32,322 nt of DNA from assembly GCA_021815805.1 (NCBI GenBank), contig JAKAZQ010000035.1:1-32322 (forward strand), written 5' to 3'. The stretch is from Pseudomonadota bacterium. Its GTDB lineage: Bacteria > Pseudomonadota > Gammaproteobacteria > Burkholderiales > Burkholderiaceae_C. How positions within the stretch are numbered: the stretch's first letter is position 1; the number at the start of each line of letters is the position of its first letter. Shown here piece by piece: positions 13,892 through 24,080 of the stretch. The notes beneath the pieces are model-generated. The model had not been told where the DNA came from. It was given only the letters and a program-made list of their open reading frames with translations, and did no database searches. A program made the translations under genes and the position numbers.

Positions 13892-14986
13892 TCAGCGATC
13901 AGCGACCTTGGCGGCCTGCGTGTCCGTATCGGCGTCCGCGTCCGTGCCCGCGTCGCTGCCGGGCTTCGCCTCGAGTGCCGCCGCCGAAGGCGGCAGGCCC
14001 AGTTGCAGGCGCGCGCTCAGCACCTTGGCATGCCCGGCGCCCACCGAGACCTGGGTCGCATCCACGCCGCGTCGCACGGCGAATCGACCGAGCGCGGTGT
14101 CACGCGCCTGCGGCACCAGCAGCACGTTGCCCTCGGGACGGCGCAACACGACCACGACCGGGGTATGGGCGCGGGAGCCGCGCTCGATGACCACGCCGAC
14201 CTCACCACTGGCCAGTTCGACATACACGCCCGGCGGATACAGGCCCAGCACCCGCAGCAGGGTCGCGCCGATGGCGTCCGGCTCATGCCTGACCCCGAGC
14301 AGCGCCCCGCGCGCCGCTATCGCGGGAGTCAGTGCCGCGCGCATTCGGCGCGGGCTGAGCTTGGCCGCGTAAATGTCGACCCGCCGCAGCAACTCGGCCG
14401 CGCGCGCGGCCGAATCGACCGGCTCGGCATCGGCGATCTGGTGCGCCACATGATGCTCGCGCACCGCGTGCAGCCACATCTCGTCGCTGACGCCGGCCTG
14501 CTCGAGCATCTCGACCGCGCGTTGCGCGTGTCGGTCGATGAGCTCGCGCTGCTCGCGACTCGGCGCCTCGGCCTGGCGCGCCAGCTGATCCTGCAGCGGT
14601 CCCATGGCCACGTTCATGGTCAGTGCGGCGCTGGTGATGCTGCGCACCTGATCCTCCGACCAGTCCAGCCAGCGCGCGCCCAGCATCACCATCAGCGCGC
14701 AGCACACCGCATGCAGGGCGCTGTACCGCAGCGGGCTGTTGATCTTTTCGTTGATCGCGCAGTACAGCCCGAGGTCGGCATGCTCGCGACCGATCACGAG
14801 CAACTCGTCGACACAGACGCCCACGCGCTCCAGCCATGCCGCGTCGACGGCGGAGCCGTCGAGCAACTGCACCGCACGGCCGCGCACGCGCTCGACGGCC
14901 GAAAGACCCTGGCGCACATGCCGCAGGTAGCTCCTGCCGGCCATCACGCTGACGGTGGTTTGCCCGATAAGTGCCTGCTCATCCAT
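13892..14986 (-). CDS. HD-GYP-like protein with degenerate catalytic motifs
   Basis: A 364-residue protein. After an N-terminal helical region (residues about 1-90) the chain has the layout of an HD-GYP domain: ALHAVCCALMVMLGARWLDW, TSAALTMNVAMG, a helix with REQRELIDRHAQRAVEMLEQAG, and LHAVREHHVAHQIADAEP, then AELLRRVDIYAAKLSPRRMR. In active phosphodiesterases the second element is HDIGK and the fourth HHE..DGxGYP; here they read MNVAM and EHHVAHQIAD, so the first metal ligands are lost. A C-terminal region with beta-strands and an acidic, repeat-rich tail (DAGTDADADTDTQ) follows. It is probably a cyclic-di-GMP sensor or scaffold instead of an enzyme (inference). ATG 14986 was chosen because the longer upstream frame lacks a ribosome site. 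Confidence 0.75.
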   Translation of the reverse strand: MDEQALIGQTTVSVMAGRSYLRHVRQGLSAVERVRGRAVQLLDGSAVDAAWLERVGVCVDELLVIGREHADLGLYCAINEKINSPLRYSALHAVCCALMVMLGARWLDWSEDQVRSITSAALTMNVAMGPLQDQLARQAEAPSREQRELIDRHAQRAVEMLEQAGVSDEMWLHAVREHHVAHQIADAEPVDSAARAAELLRRVDIYAAKLSPRRMRAALTPAIAARGALLGVRHEPDAIGATLLRVLGLYPPGVYVELASGEVGVVIERGSRAHTPVVVVLRRPEGNVLLVPQARDTALGRFAVRRGVDATQVSVGAGHAKVLSARLQLGLPPSAAALEAKPGSDAGTDADADTDTQAAKVADR

Positions 14987-15174
14987 GATCGACCGCTTTT
15001 GTACTCCGCATTCCGTGCAAAAATTCAGACTGTCGCACAGTCGCAACAGGCTGCACAGGAATTTGTACCGCGATTTGCCAGCTTCCTGCACGCCTGCGGC
15101 TGCGCAGCGCGCCGAGCCTGCGGGGCCAAGCTGCTGCGCCCCGCCGATGCGTCGCGGCGAGCCCCCGGATCCCG

Positions 15175-15963
15175 ATGCCGTCCCATTCCTGCATGCCGCC
15201 AGCCACCGATCACCAAGAACCCGCGCCTGCGGGCGCAGCGCGCGTAGTGGTCTTCACCGGCGGCATCCGCCCGCTGCCGGACTCCGGGCGTCCGACCGGC
15301 ATGTACAAGCAACCGGTGGCAGCCCCCGTGGAACTGGGGCTCGACGGCTTCGTCGGCGATCGGCAGGCCGATCGCCGCGTACACGGCGGTCCCGAGAAGG
15401 CGGTGCATCTGTTCCCGGCGAGCCACTACTGCGTGCTGGCCCGCGCCTTCCCGACGGCTGCGCAGTGGCTCGTGCCCGGCTCGATCGGCGAGAACCTGAG
15501 CAGCGCCGATCTCGACGAGCGCGATGTACGCGTGGGCGAGGTATGGCGCGTCGGGCAAGCCCTGCTGCAGGCTTGCCAGCCGCGCAGCCCGTGCTGGAAG
15601 ATCGACGAACGGTTCGGCTGCCGCGGCATGGCGGCGTTCATCGTGGAGCAACGCATCACCGGCTGGTACTGGCGCGTGCTGCTTCCCGGCGTGGTCCAGC
15701 CGCGCGACCGGCTGGTGCGCGAACAGGCGGCGCCGCAGGCTCCGAGCCTGCGCCGGGCGCTCGAGATCTGGTATGCGCAACCCGCGTCGATCGAACAACT
15801 GGAACGCCTGGCCGGCACGGCCGGCATCGCCACGCACTGGCGCCAGCGCATCGAGCAGCGCGTGGCGTGGCTGCGCGAGCAGTCCCGCGGCGCATCGCCC
15901 GGCGCATCACCCGGCGCATCGCCCGGCGCATCACCCGGCACGGAAAAGCCGCGCGCCGCCTGA
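15175..15963 (+). CDS. MOSC-domain protein, YiiM type
   Basis: A 262-residue protein with a MOSC domain (molybdenum cofactor sulfurase C-terminal domain) and the trailing three-helix domain typical of YiiM. Seen are GMYKQPVAAPVELGLDGFVGDRQADRRVHGGPEKAVHLF, with the conserved GD.QAD...HGG core, then GSIGENLSS and the conserved cysteine in ACQPRSPCWK. E. coli YiiM acts with molybdopterin in reducing N-hydroxylated bases. The last part ALEIWYAQPASIEQLERLA is the 3-alpha domain. The C-terminus is unusual: four GASP units made by a 12-bp tandem repeat. ATG 15175 or 15193 are both possible; neither has a strong ribosome site. It is the only + strand gene in its neighbourhood and converges with the GGDEF/EAL gene 20 bases away. 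Confidence 0.9.
   Translation: MPSHSCMPPATDHQEPAPAGAARVVVFTGGIRPLPDSGRPTGMYKQPVAAPVELGLDGFVGDRQADRRVHGGPEKAVHLFPASHYCVLARAFPTAAQWLVPGSIGENLSSADLDERDVRVGEVWRVGQALLQACQPRSPCWKIDERFGCRGMAAFIVEQRITGWYWRVLLPGVVQPRDRLVREQAAPQAPSLRRALEIWYAQPASIEQLERLAGTAGIATHWRQRIEQRVAWLREQSRGASPGASPGASPGASPGTEKPRAA
15889..15936 (+). repeat. Four 12-bp tandem repeats coding GASP units
   Basis: The unit GGCGCATCRCCC repeats four times without gaps, alternating G and A at one position, so the higher-order period is 24 bp. It stays in frame in the tail of the MOSC protein and codes for repeated Gly-Ala-Ser-Pro, a flexible tail that may vary in copy number between strains. Confidence 0.9.
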
Positions 15964-15983
15964 GCCGCGCGGCGTCGGTCGCC

Positions 15984-18900
15984 TCAGCTACCGCGCAGCA
16001 TGCTGCGCTCGAACTCGCCTGCGGGCAGCGGCGGGCTCTTGAGATACCCCTGGTAGGCGTGGCAATGGCGCTGCGCGAGGAACTCGAGCTGGCGCGGTGT
16101 CTCCACCCCCTCGGCGACCACCCGCAGGTGCAGGCTGCGCGCCATGGCGATGATCGCCGAGGCGATCTCGGCGTCGCTGGCGTCGTGCGGGATGTCCTGC
16201 ACGAAGCTCCTGTCGATCTTGAGCTCGTCGATCGGGAAGCGTTTCAGATAGGCCAGCGACGAGTAGCCGGTGCCGAAGTCGTCGATCGACAGCCCGACGC
16301 CGAGATCCTTCAACGCGCGCATCAGGCCGACCGCCTGCTCGCCCTGGCGCATCAGCATGCTCTCGGTCAGCTCCAGCGTCAGGCAGCCGGGCGCCAGACC
16401 GCTGTCGCGCAGAACCCCGGCCACCGAGGCCGCCAGGTCGCGCTGCTGGAACTGACGCGCCGACAGGTTCACCGACAGCGTCAGCGGCGGCAGGCCCCGC
16501 TGCTGCCAGTTGCGCAGCTGCGCGCAGGCGCTGCGCAGCACCCATTCGCCCAGCGGCACGATCAACCCCGTTTCCTCGGCCAGGGAGATGAACCGCGAAG
16601 GCGCGACCAGTCCACGCTCGGGATCCTGCCAGCGCACCAGCGCCTCGCAGCCGATCAGGCGCCCGCTGCCGACCTCGACCTGGGGCTGGAAATGCAGCAC
16701 GAATTCGTCGCGCAGCAGCGCGCGGCGCAGGCGGGTCTCGAGTTCCAGGCGCTCGTTGGCCGCGATGGTCAGGGCCGGCGTGTAGAAGCGGTAGGTGTTG
16801 CGCCCCTGCTCCTTGGCCTGGTACATCGCCACGTCGGCCTGCTTGACGAGTTCGATGGCGTCCGAGCCGTCGCCGGGGAAGGTGCTGATGCCGATGCTCG
16901 CTCCGACGTAGACCGTGTGCCCGCCGTCCAGCGCGAACGGCCGGTCGAGCACGTCGATGAGTTTCTGCGCCACGCCTGCGGCGTCCTCCGGGCGCGCCAG
17001 ATCCTCGAGGATGACCAGGAACTCGTCCCCGCCCAGGCGCCCGGCGGTGTCGTCCTCGCGCAGGCTGCCGTGCAGGCGCCGCGCCACCTGCTCGAGCAGG
17101 GCGTCGCCGGCCGGATGTCCAAGGCTGTCGTTGACATGCTTGAAACGATCCAGGTCCACGAACAGCACGGCCACCCGCGCCTGCTGGCGACGCGCGCGCT
17201 CGAGCGCGTGCTCCAGGCGCGAATGCACGAGCAGCCGGTTCGGCAACTGGGTCAGCGGGTCGTAGTGGGCCAGGTGCTCGAGCCGCGCCTCCGACTGCTT
17301 GAGCTGGCTGATGTCGGTCATCACCCCGACATAGTGCGTGGCACGGCCATCGCCATTGCGCACCGTGCTGATGCTCAGCAATTCGGGGTAGATCTCGCCG
17401 TTCTTGCGCCGATTCCAGACCTCGCCCTGCCACTGCCCGGTGCTCAGGATGCTTTGCCACATCGCCTGGTAGAAGGCGGCGTTCTGCCGCTTCGACGCGT
17501 ACAGGCTGGGCTTGCGCCCGATCACCTCGTGCTGGGCGTAGCCGGTGATGTCGCTGAAGGCGCGGTTCACGCTCTGGATGCAACCCTCCAGGTCGGTGAC
17601 CAGCACGCCCTCGCGTGCATTCTCGAACACCGCAGCGGCCTGGCGCAGCACGTCTCCGGCACGCGTGCGCTCCACCGCCAGGCCGGTGATGCGCGCGAAT
17701 TCGTCGATCACCCGCAACTCGGCGTCGGACGGGCTGCGCGGCTGCCGGTAATAGATGCCGAAGGTGCCCAGAACGCCGCCGTCCTGGCCCTTGAAGGGGA
17801 TCGACCAGCAGGCCGCCAGTCCGGCGTCGTGCGCGATCTGCGCGTACGGCACCCAGTACGGATGACTCGCGATGTCGCCGACGATCACCGGCACGCCGAG
17901 CGCCGCCGACGAGCCGCACGAACCCTGGCCGACTGCCGGCTGCAGGCCGTTGACCACGGCGTTGTAGTCCGCCGGCAGGCTGGGCGCGCACCCGGTGTAC
18001 AGGCGCCCGTCGCGTGCGTCGCGAAGCAGGATGGACACCAGCATGCCCGGATAGGCATGTTCCAGGCGACCGACGATCAGCGGCAGGATGTCGCCGAGGT
18101 CGCGCCCGATGGTCAGGCCTTCCAGGACTTCGATGCGCACCTGCTGCATCAGTTCGTCGAGCTTTTGCTGGGTGATGTCCTGCCAGGAGCCGATCGCGGT
18201 GGGGGCCGCGTCGTGCGCGTCGCCGGCCAGCCGCAGCTCGTCGCGCACCCAGCGCACGCGCCCGTCGGCGTCCAGGAATCGATACTCCTGCTCCACCGCC
18301 CCCGCGTCGGCGAGACCGGACATGCCGTGCAGCACACGCGCACGGTCGTCCGGGTGCAGGTGCTGCAGCCACCAGCCCGGCACGAGCGCCTGCGCCTGGC
18401 TGTAGCCCATCAGGCGCTGGATGTTGCCGCTGACCCACGTCGGGCTCGCCCCCTGGTCGTGCAGCGCCAGGGTGTACAGGATGGTCGGGCTGGTCGCCAG
18501 CACATGCTCCAGGCGCTGCGTGGTCTGGCTCAGGGTCGCGCGGTCGCGCGCGAGATCGACCTGATGCCGCGCGCGCTCCAGCGCGCCGGGAAGCTCGAGC
18601 AGGTAGCCCGGCCGCCGGGACAGCCACTCGGCGCCAGCGGCCGGCTGCGCCCGCGGCGCCACCAGCCGGTCGTCCTCGCCGGTCATCAGCAGCAGCGGCA
18701 AGGCGGTGGCGCGCGCCACGCGCAGCTCGGCGAGCTGCGCCAGCAGCTCCGGCGAGGCGAGCCGGTGATCGAGCAGCAGGACCTGCGGATCCTGCGCGGA
18801 GCCGGCGTCGCGCGCCAGGCACTGCAGCACGCCGGCAAGGTCGGGCGCGACGGTCATGCCGATATGCGGCGCATGCTGCGCCAGGTGGCGCAGCGTGCGC

Positions 18901-19007
18901 TGCGCCAACGCGGCATCCGGCTCCAGATACAGGACCCGCAGGCGCGTCGCAGCCGTCGCGGCGACGCAACCGTCCGACTTCATCGCCGATGGAGCTTGCT
19001 GGGACAT
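15984..19007 (-). CDS. REC-like/PAS/GAF/PAS diguanylate cyclase-phosphodiesterase (GGDEF-EAL)
   Basis: A 1007-residue cyclic-di-GMP signalling protein. Order: a receiver-like domain ([30 protein letters not shown]; the usual lysine near the end is replaced in AEWLSRR), a PAS domain ([29 protein letters not shown]), a GAF domain ([20 protein letters not shown] to VERTRAG), a second PAS with PAC ([32 protein letters not shown]), GGDEF with intact GGDEF at 659-663, and EAL with CEALVRW (EAL at 788-790), [10 protein letters not shown] and ELKIDRSFV. Both catalytic motifs are intact, so it may make and break cyclic-di-GMP in response to signals at the sensor domains. No membrane segment is seen. 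Start 19007 was chosen because no good ribosome site precedes the ATG at 19100. Confidence 0.93.
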   Translation of the reverse strand: MSQQAPSAMKSDGCVAATAATRLRVLYLEPDAALAQRTLRHLAQHAPHIGMTVAPDLAGVLQCLARDAGSAQDPQVLLLDHRLASPELLAQLAELRVARATALPLLLMTGEDDRLVAPRAQPAAGAEWLSRRPGYLLELPGALERARHQVDLARDRATLSQTTQRLEHVLATSPTILYTLALHDQGASPTWVSGNIQRLMGYSQAQALVPGWWLQHLHPDDRARVLHGMSGLADAGAVEQEYRFLDADGRVRWVRDELRLAGDAHDAAPTAIGSWQDITQQKLDELMQQVRIEVLEGLTIGRDLGDILPLIVGRLEHAYPGMLVSILLRDARDGRLYTGCAPSLPADYNAVVNGLQPAVGQGSCGSSAALGVPVIVGDIASHPYWVPYAQIAHDAGLAACWSIPFKGQDGGVLGTFGIYYRQPRSPSDAELRVIDEFARITGLAVERTRAGDVLRQAAAVFENAREGVLVTDLEGCIQSVNRAFSDITGYAQHEVIGRKPSLYASKRQNAAFYQAMWQSILSTGQWQGEVWNRRKNGEIYPELLSISTVRNGDGRATHYVGVMTDISQLKQSEARLEHLAHYDPLTQLPNRLLVHSRLEHALERARRQQARVAVLFVDLDRFKHVNDSLGHPAGDALLEQVARRLHGSLREDDTAGRLGGDEFLVILEDLARPEDAAGVAQKLIDVLDRPFALDGGHTVYVGASIGISTFPGDGSDAIELVKQADVAMYQAKEQGRNTYRFYTPALTIAANERLELETRLRRALLRDEFVLHFQPQVEVGSGRLIGCEALVRWQDPERGLVAPSRFISLAEETGLIVPLGEWVLRSACAQLRNWQQRGLPPLTLSVNLSARQFQQRDLAASVAGVLRDSGLAPGCLTLELTESMLMRQGEQAVGLMRALKDLGVGLSIDDFGTGYSSLAYLKRFPIDELKIDRSFVQDIPHDASDAEIASAIIAMARSLHLRVVAEGVETPRQLEFLAQRHCHAYQGYLKSPPLPAGEFERSMLRGS

Positions 19008-19193
19008 GCGTGGTCTTCGATCCGGCCGATCTGCCGGGGACATCCCGACACGCATCGGCTCGGCGATCGGGGACGACTGCCGCAAGCCCCCGCGGGGCAC
19101 CTCTGCGCCGCGACAGGACTTCGGCAGGACACAGTATCGCAGAGCCGCGACGCAGCGCTCAAGGCGCAGCAGCGGATGCGTCGCCCGCGGGCT

Positions 19194-20618
19194 TCACGGT
19201 GCGGGCACGGCTCCCATCACGGTGAACCATTGCGCGGTGTCGGCAAAGCGCTGTGCGCGCGCCCGCGCGTAGCCCAGCCGCGCCTGGGCGAACAGACGCT
19301 GCGCCGCCAGCACCTGCAGCAGATCGCCCGCGCCGGCCGCGTAGGCTTCGCGCTGCAGCACCAGCGATTGCGCGGCGCTGCGCAGCGCCGCGTTCTGCAC
19401 GCGCACGGCCTGCGCGTCATGCACCAGCGCCTGCAGCACGTCGGCGACCTGGTTGAACGCCAGCAGCACGGTCTCGCGATACACCGCGAACTGGGCACGA
19501 TAGGCCTCGCGTGCCGCCTCGCGCTGTGCCCGCAATGCGCCGCCATGCCAGATCGGCGCGCTCAAGCCCGCCGACAGGCCCCAACCCGCGCCCCCGCCGA
19601 ACAGGCTGCCCAGTCCGCCCGCCATGGCACTCCACTGCGCGCTCAGCGAAATGCGCGGGTAGATGTCGGCGGTGGCCACGCCGATGGCGGCGCTGGCCGC
19701 GTGCAGCAGCGCCTCGGCGGCGGCGATGTCGGGACGGCGGCGCGCCAGCAGCGACGGCACGACCAGCGGCAGCCCCCGCGGCAGCTGCAGTTGCGCCAGA
19801 TCCAGCGCCGGGGGCTGCCAGCTTCCGGCGCTGCGACCGACCAGGCGAGCCAGTGCATGCTGCGCCAGCGCCAGCTGCTGCAGCAGCGGCGGACGCAGCG
19901 TGCGGTCGGCGGCCAGCTGGCTGCGCGCGCCCAGCAGGTCGGCGCGCGAGGCGCGCCCGGCGCGCAAGGCCAGGCCCACCAGTTCGAGGCTGCGCCGGTC
20001 GGCTTGCAGCACCTCGTCCAGCGCGAGCAACTGTTCACGCGCGGAGGCCGCCGCGACAATCTGCCCCACCACCTGCCCGGACAGGGCCAGGCGCGCGGCA
20101 TCGAGCTGGTGGGACTGCGCCGCGGCGATCGCCGTCTGCTGTTCGACCAGGCGCCGCGTGGCGCCGAAGGCGTCGGGCAGGTAGCTGACCAGCGGACCGG
20201 CGACGTACAGCTCGGTGGCCGGCGCCTGCGGCCCGGCGACGCCGCGCGATGCTCCGGCCTGGGCATCGACTTGCGGCGCCAGGCCGCCGCGCGCCACGCC
20301 GACCGCCGCGCGCGCCTGACGCAGCGCGGCGCGCGCCTGTTGCAGCGTGGGACTCTCGGCCAATGCGAGGCGCACGGTGGCATCCAGCGCCGGCGAGCCG
20401 AAGCCGCTCCACCAGCGCGCCGGCAGCGCGGCGCCGGGCAGCAGGCGTTGCGCCGGATCCGCGGCTCCCGGCGTCGGCAGCCTCGCGGCTTGCGCCGTGT
20501 AGCCCGGCGTCCGCGGCGGCAGCGGCGCCCGGTAGTCGGGCCCGACCGCGCAGCCGCTGCCCAGCAGCAGCCCGAGCAGGCCGGCCCGGCGCAGGCCGCG
20601 CGCGCATGCGCTATTCAT
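19194..20618 (-). CDS. RND/ABC efflux outer membrane lipoprotein, NodT family
   Basis: A 474-residue TolC-like outer membrane channel. The lipoprotein signal is [20 protein letters not shown] followed by the lipobox LGSGCAVGPDY, typical of NodT/CusC-type factors. Two repeats of the outer membrane efflux protein domain follow: the coiled-coil helices LALAESPTLQQARAALRQAR and ALRAQREAAREAYRAQFAVY, and the conserved ARRRPDIAAAEALLHAASA at the middle. It ends LQREAYAAGAGDLLQVLAAQ. It is the last gene of a three-gene operon; its ATG overlaps the MacB stop by a few bases, so it is translationally coupled. It would form the outer channel of the MacA-MacB pump. E. coli MacAB uses TolC instead, so the operon has its own dedicated channel. 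Confidence 0.93.
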   Translation of the reverse strand: MNSACARGLRRAGLLGLLLGSGCAVGPDYRAPLPPRTPGYTAQAARLPTPGAADPAQRLLPGAALPARWWSGFGSPALDATVRLALAESPTLQQARAALRQARAAVGVARGGLAPQVDAQAGASRGVAGPQAPATELYVAGPLVSYLPDAFGATRRLVEQQTAIAAAQSHQLDAARLALSGQVVGQIVAAASAREQLLALDEVLQADRRSLELVGLALRAGRASRADLLGARSQLAADRTLRPPLLQQLALAQHALARLVGRSAGSWQPPALDLAQLQLPRGLPLVVPSLLARRRPDIAAAEALLHAASAAIGVATADIYPRISLSAQWSAMAGGLGSLFGGGAGWGLSAGLSAPIWHGGALRAQREAAREAYRAQFAVYRETVLLAFNQVADVLQALVHDAQAVRVQNAALRSAAQSLVLQREAYAAGAGDLLQVLAAQRLFAQARLGYARARAQRFADTAQWFTVMGAVPAP

Positions 20619-22749
20619 AGCGCAGGGCCTCGATCGGGTCCAGGCGCGCCGCCTTGCGCGCCGGGTAGTAGCCGAAGAACACGCCGACGCCGGCGGCGAA
20701 ACCGAAGCCGCCGAGCATGGCCACCGGCGACAGCAGCGTGGGCCAGTGGGCGAAGCTCGATACCGCGGCCGACAGGGCGACGCCGCTGACGATGCCTGCG
20801 AGTCCGCCGCTGGCGCTCAGAAACACCGCCTCCGCCAGGAACTGCAGCAGCACGTGCAGGCGGCGCGCGCCGATGGCCATGCGCAGCCCGATTTCGCGCG
20901 TGCGCTCGGTCACCGAAACCAGCAGGATGTTCATGATGCCGATGCCGCCGACGAGAAGCGATATCGAGGCCACGACGGCGAGCAGCAAGGCCATGATGGC
21001 CGACGAACTCTGCGCCGTCTCGGCGATCTGGCTCAGGTTGCGCACCGAGAAGTCGGCGGTGTCGCCGGCGCGGATGCGATGCCGTCGCCGCAGCACCTCG
21101 GTCACCTCGCGCATCGCCGCGGCGACCTGCTCGGGGCTCACCGCCTGCACGAAGATCACGTTCACGTAGCCGCTCAGGCGCGGCGCAATGCCGTAGGGGT
21201 TGGGCGGCGCCGGGAAGGCCGCCGCGGTATTGCCGACCGGTACGCTGGCGCCGCCCACCATGGTCACGGCGACGTTCTGCGCCTGGCTCGGAGCGGCGAC
21301 GCCGAGAACCTTCTGCTGCGCCGCGCTGAACGGCAGCATCACCAGGTCGTCCTGGTCCTGCCCGTACGGGGTCTGCCCCTTGGCGGCCAGCAGGCCCACC
21401 ACGCGCACGCTGCGCCCCTTGACCAGCATGCTGGCTCCGAGCGGGTTCTCGTAGGCCCCGAAAAGCTCGCGAGCGACGGTCTGGCCGATCACCGCGACCA
21501 TCGCCGCGGAGGCCTCGTCACCGGGCTCCAGCGCGCGCCCGCGGGCGATTTGCCAATTCGTCATCGGCAGGTAGGACGGCGTCACGCCCTGGATGCTGGT
21601 GCTCCAGTTGTTGCTGGCGTATTGCACCTGGCCGAGCTGGCGGATCATCCACGCCGTACGCGCCACGTCGACGGCCTCGCGGCGCAGCGCGCGTGCATCC
21701 GCCGCGGTCAGCGTCGAGGCGCTGCCGAAGCCGGCGCGCACCCCGGCGCGGGTCGTCGCCCCCGGCACCACGACCAGCAGATTGGTGCCCAGGCTCTCGA
21801 TCTGTCGCCGCACCGCGGCATTCGCGCCCTGCCCGACCGCGACCATCACGATCAGCGCGGCGACGCCGATGAAAACCCCGAGCATGGTCAGCGCCGAGCG
21901 CATCTTGTTGCGCGCGATGGCCTGCACCGCGGCCGCCACGATCATGCCGCCGAAACCCGCCGTGGACAGCGACGCCGCCGCCGGTGCGCCGACGCCGGGC
22001 GGCGCCTGCGCGGCCTGCGGCGACGCCGCGTCCGGCGCGTGCTCGCCCGCCCGATCCGCCACGATATGCCCGTCGCGCATGGTGATCACGCGGTCGGCAT
22101 ACGCCGCCACGTCGCTCTCGTGCGTGACCACGACCACCGTCACATGCTGCTCGACGTTGAGCTGCCGCAGCGTGCGCATGATCTCGTGCGATGTGCGCGT
22201 GTCGAGATTGCCGGTGGGCTCGTCGGCCAGCAGCAGCGCCGGCCGGTTGATCAGCGCCCGCGCGATGGCCACGCGCTGCTGCTGCCCTCCGGACAGCTGC
22301 CCCGGAGTGTTGGCTTCGCGTCCGGCGAGTCCGAGGCGGGCCAGCGCGGCGCGCGCGCGCCGCGCGCGCTCGCCGTGCCGCGTCGGCCCGCCGCTGCCGT
22401 ACAGCAGCGGCAGCGCCACGTTGTCGAGCGCGCTGGTGCGCGGCAACAGGTTGAAGCTCTGGAACACGAAACCGATGCGCTCGCCGCGCAGCCGCGCGAG
22501 CGCCGGCTCGTCGAGACCGGCGATGTCCACGCCATCGAACAGGTAGCTGCCCGCGCTCGCCCGATCGAGGCAGCCGCACAGGTGCATCAGCGTCGACTTG
22601 CCGGAACCCGACGAACCCATGATGGCGACGAACTCGCCGCGCTCGATGCGCAGGCTCACGCCGTCGAGCGCGCGCACCGTGGTGTCTCCGGCCACGTACA
22701 CACGCGACACCTCGCGCAACTCGATCACCGGCGGTGGCAGCTGCGCCAT
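20611..22749 (-). CDS. macB: MacB-type ABC transporter, fused ATPase and permease
   Basis: A 712-residue fused ABC protein. The ATPase domain has Walker A GSSGSGKS (45-52), Q-loop [17 protein letters not shown], signature LSGGQQQR (152-159), Walker [13 protein letters not shown] (172-183) and a histidine switch VVVTHESD. A linker rich in Ala and Pro ([20 protein letters not shown]) leads to the permease, with one membrane segment ([19 protein letters not shown]), a large periplasmic MacB-PCD domain and three C-terminal helices ([34 protein letters not shown]). It is longer than E. coli MacB (about 650 residues) because of the linker and the periplasmic part. It starts a few bases after the macA stop. 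The pump would push macrolides, peptides or other substrates from the periplasm (family knowledge). Confidence 0.95.
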   Translation of the reverse strand: MAQLPPPVIELREVSRVYVAGDTTVRALDGVSLRIERGEFVAIMGSSGSGKSTLMHLCGCLDRASAGSYLFDGVDIAGLDEPALARLRGERIGFVFQSFNLLPRTSALDNVALPLLYGSGGPTRHGERARRARAALARLGLAGREANTPGQLSGGQQQRVAIARALINRPALLLADEPTGNLDTRTSHEIMRTLRQLNVEQHVTVVVVTHESDVAAYADRVITMRDGHIVADRAGEHAPDAASPQAAQAPPGVGAPAAASLSTAGFGGMIVAAAVQAIARNKMRSALTMLGVFIGVAALIVMVAVGQGANAAVRRQIESLGTNLLVVVPGATTRAGVRAGFGSASTLTAADARALRREAVDVARTAWMIRQLGQVQYASNNWSTSIQGVTPSYLPMTNWQIARGRALEPGDEASAAMVAVIGQTVARELFGAYENPLGASMLVKGRSVRVVGLLAAKGQTPYGQDQDDLVMLPFSAAQQKVLGVAAPSQAQNVAVTMVGGASVPVGNTAAAFPAPPNPYGIAPRLSGYVNVIFVQAVSPEQVAAAMREVTEVLRRRHRIRAGDTADFSVRNLSQIAETAQSSSAIMALLLAVVASISLLVGGIGIMNILLVSVTERTREIGLRMAIGARRLHVLLQFLAEAVFLSASGGLAGIVSGVALSAAVSSFAHWPTLLSPVAMLGGFGFAAGVGVFFGYYPARKAARLDPIEALRYE

Positions 22750-22753
22750 GGCG

Positions 22754-23980
22754 TCAGAACCCGAAGCGCATCGACGTGCGCGCCGCGGTGGCGGCCGCGC
22801 GCTGCTCCCCGACGATCACGCGGTCACCGGCCGCCAGCCCACCACCCAGCAGTTCGGCCTGGCTGTCGTCGTCCAGCCCGATGCGCACCGGCACGGCCGC
22901 CGGCCGCCCGTCGCGCAGCACCCACACCCGTGCCGGCGCGGTCGCGCCCGATGCCGCCGCGCCCGATGCCGCCGCAGCCGGACGCGGCGTGCCGGCCGGC
23001 TCGAAGCGCAGGGCCTGATCCGGCACGCGCAGCACGTTGTCGCGGCGCGCCGTGGCGATGCTCACGGTCGCGGTCATGCCCGGCTTGAGCAGCAGCTGCG
23101 GGTTGTCGACCGCCAGCACCACGTCGTAGGTGATCACGTTCTGCACCGCCTGCGGAGCCTGGCGCACCTGCACCACGCGCGCGTCGAAGTCGCGCGACGG
23201 CCAGGCCTCCACGCTGAAGCGCGCGTGGTCGCCCTCGTGCACGCTGCCGATGTCGCTCTCGCTGACGTTGGCGTCGACCTGCATGCGCGTCAGGTCGGTG
23301 GCGATCAGGAACAGGGTCGGGGTCTGGAAACTGGCCGCGACGGTCTGCCCGACGGTGACGTTGCGCGACACCACGGTGCCGTCCACCGGCGAGACGATGG
23401 CGGTGTAGCCGAGGTTGACGCGCGCCGCCTCCAGCGCGGCCGCGCGTTCGCGCACCGTGGCCTGGTCGAGCAGCAGCTGGGCACGTGCCTGGCGCAGCGC
23501 GTTGCGCGCGGCGTCCACCACGTCCTGCGAGACCACGCCACGCCCGACCAGCCCGGCCTGGCGGCGTTCGTTGATCACCGCATAGTCCAGGTTGGCGCGA
23601 TCCTTCGCCAGCTGCGCGCGCGCGACGGCCAGTTGCGCGGCGTTCTCGTCGACCACCGTCTGGTAGGGCCGCGGGTCGATGCGTGCGCACATCTGGCCCT
23701 TGCGCACACGGGTGTTGAAATCGCAATACTGTGCCTGGATGACTCCCGACACATAGGAGCCGACGAGCACCGTGAGCACCGGATTGACGGTGCCGGTGGC
23801 GCTGATGCTGCGCACTACCGCGCCACGCGTGACGACGCCGGTCAGGTAGCGCGGCGGCGGTGTGCGGTGGGCTGCCCACCAGCCGACGGCGGCGAGCCCC
23901 AGCAGCAGGCACAGCGCGGCCGCTGCCAGCCCGCTGCGCATGCGGCGGCGGCCCGGCGCGGACCTCGGAACATCCGACAC
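22754..23980 (-). CDS. macA: MacA-type periplasmic adaptor (membrane fusion protein)
   Basis: A 408-residue adaptor with a single N-terminal membrane anchor (LAAAALCLLLGLAAVGWWAAH). It has the HlyD/MacA barrel and hairpin layout: TGTVNPVLTVLVGSYVSGVI, then CARIDPRPYQTVVDENAAQL, a coiled-coil ELAR-rich hairpin (NAAQLAVARAQLAKDRANLDYAV), VSPVDGTVVSRNVTVGQTVAASF (lipoyl-like), and a C-terminal barrel LRVPDQALRFEPAG. The start was set to GTG 23980 because GGAGGTTT lies six bases before it; the ATG at 24052 would add 24 charged residues without a ribosome site. It is the first gene of the macA-macB-nodT operon and would link the inner-membrane pump to the NodT channel. No regulator gene is adjacent. 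Confidence 0.92.
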   Translation of the reverse strand: MSDVPRSAPGRRRMRSGLAAAALCLLLGLAAVGWWAAHRTPPPRYLTGVVTRGAVVRSISATGTVNPVLTVLVGSYVSGVIQAQYCDFNTRVRKGQMCARIDPRPYQTVVDENAAQLAVARAQLAKDRANLDYAVINERRQAGLVGRGVVSQDVVDAARNALRQARAQLLLDQATVRERAAALEAARVNLGYTAIVSPVDGTVVSRNVTVGQTVAASFQTPTLFLIATDLTRMQVDANVSESDIGSVHEGDHARFSVEAWPSRDFDARVVQVRQAPQAVQNVITYDVVLAVDNPQLLLKPGMTATVSIATARRDNVLRVPDQALRFEPAGTPRPAAAASGAAASGATAPARVWVLRDGRPAAVPVRIGLDDDSQAELLGGGLAAGDRVIVGEQRAAATAARTSMRFGF

Positions 23981-24080
23981 GGGAAACCTCCGAAAACCTT
24001 CGGTGACTTCCTGTCTTGTACGCCGCACCCGCCATGCCGCGCGTTGACCCACATCAGCGCGCCGACATCTGCGGCAGCGC

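Noticed and set aside
14955..20789. A 1944-codon open frame on the + strand
   Set aside because: It runs antisense across the degenerate HD-GYP, GGDEF-EAL and NodT genes, and has the Arg/Ala/Gln/His-rich composition of a shadow frame in high-GC DNA. The minus-strand genes have recognised motifs.
20746..23088. A 780-codon open frame on the + strand over the efflux operon
   Set aside because: It is antisense to macB and macA, which have complete domain motifs.
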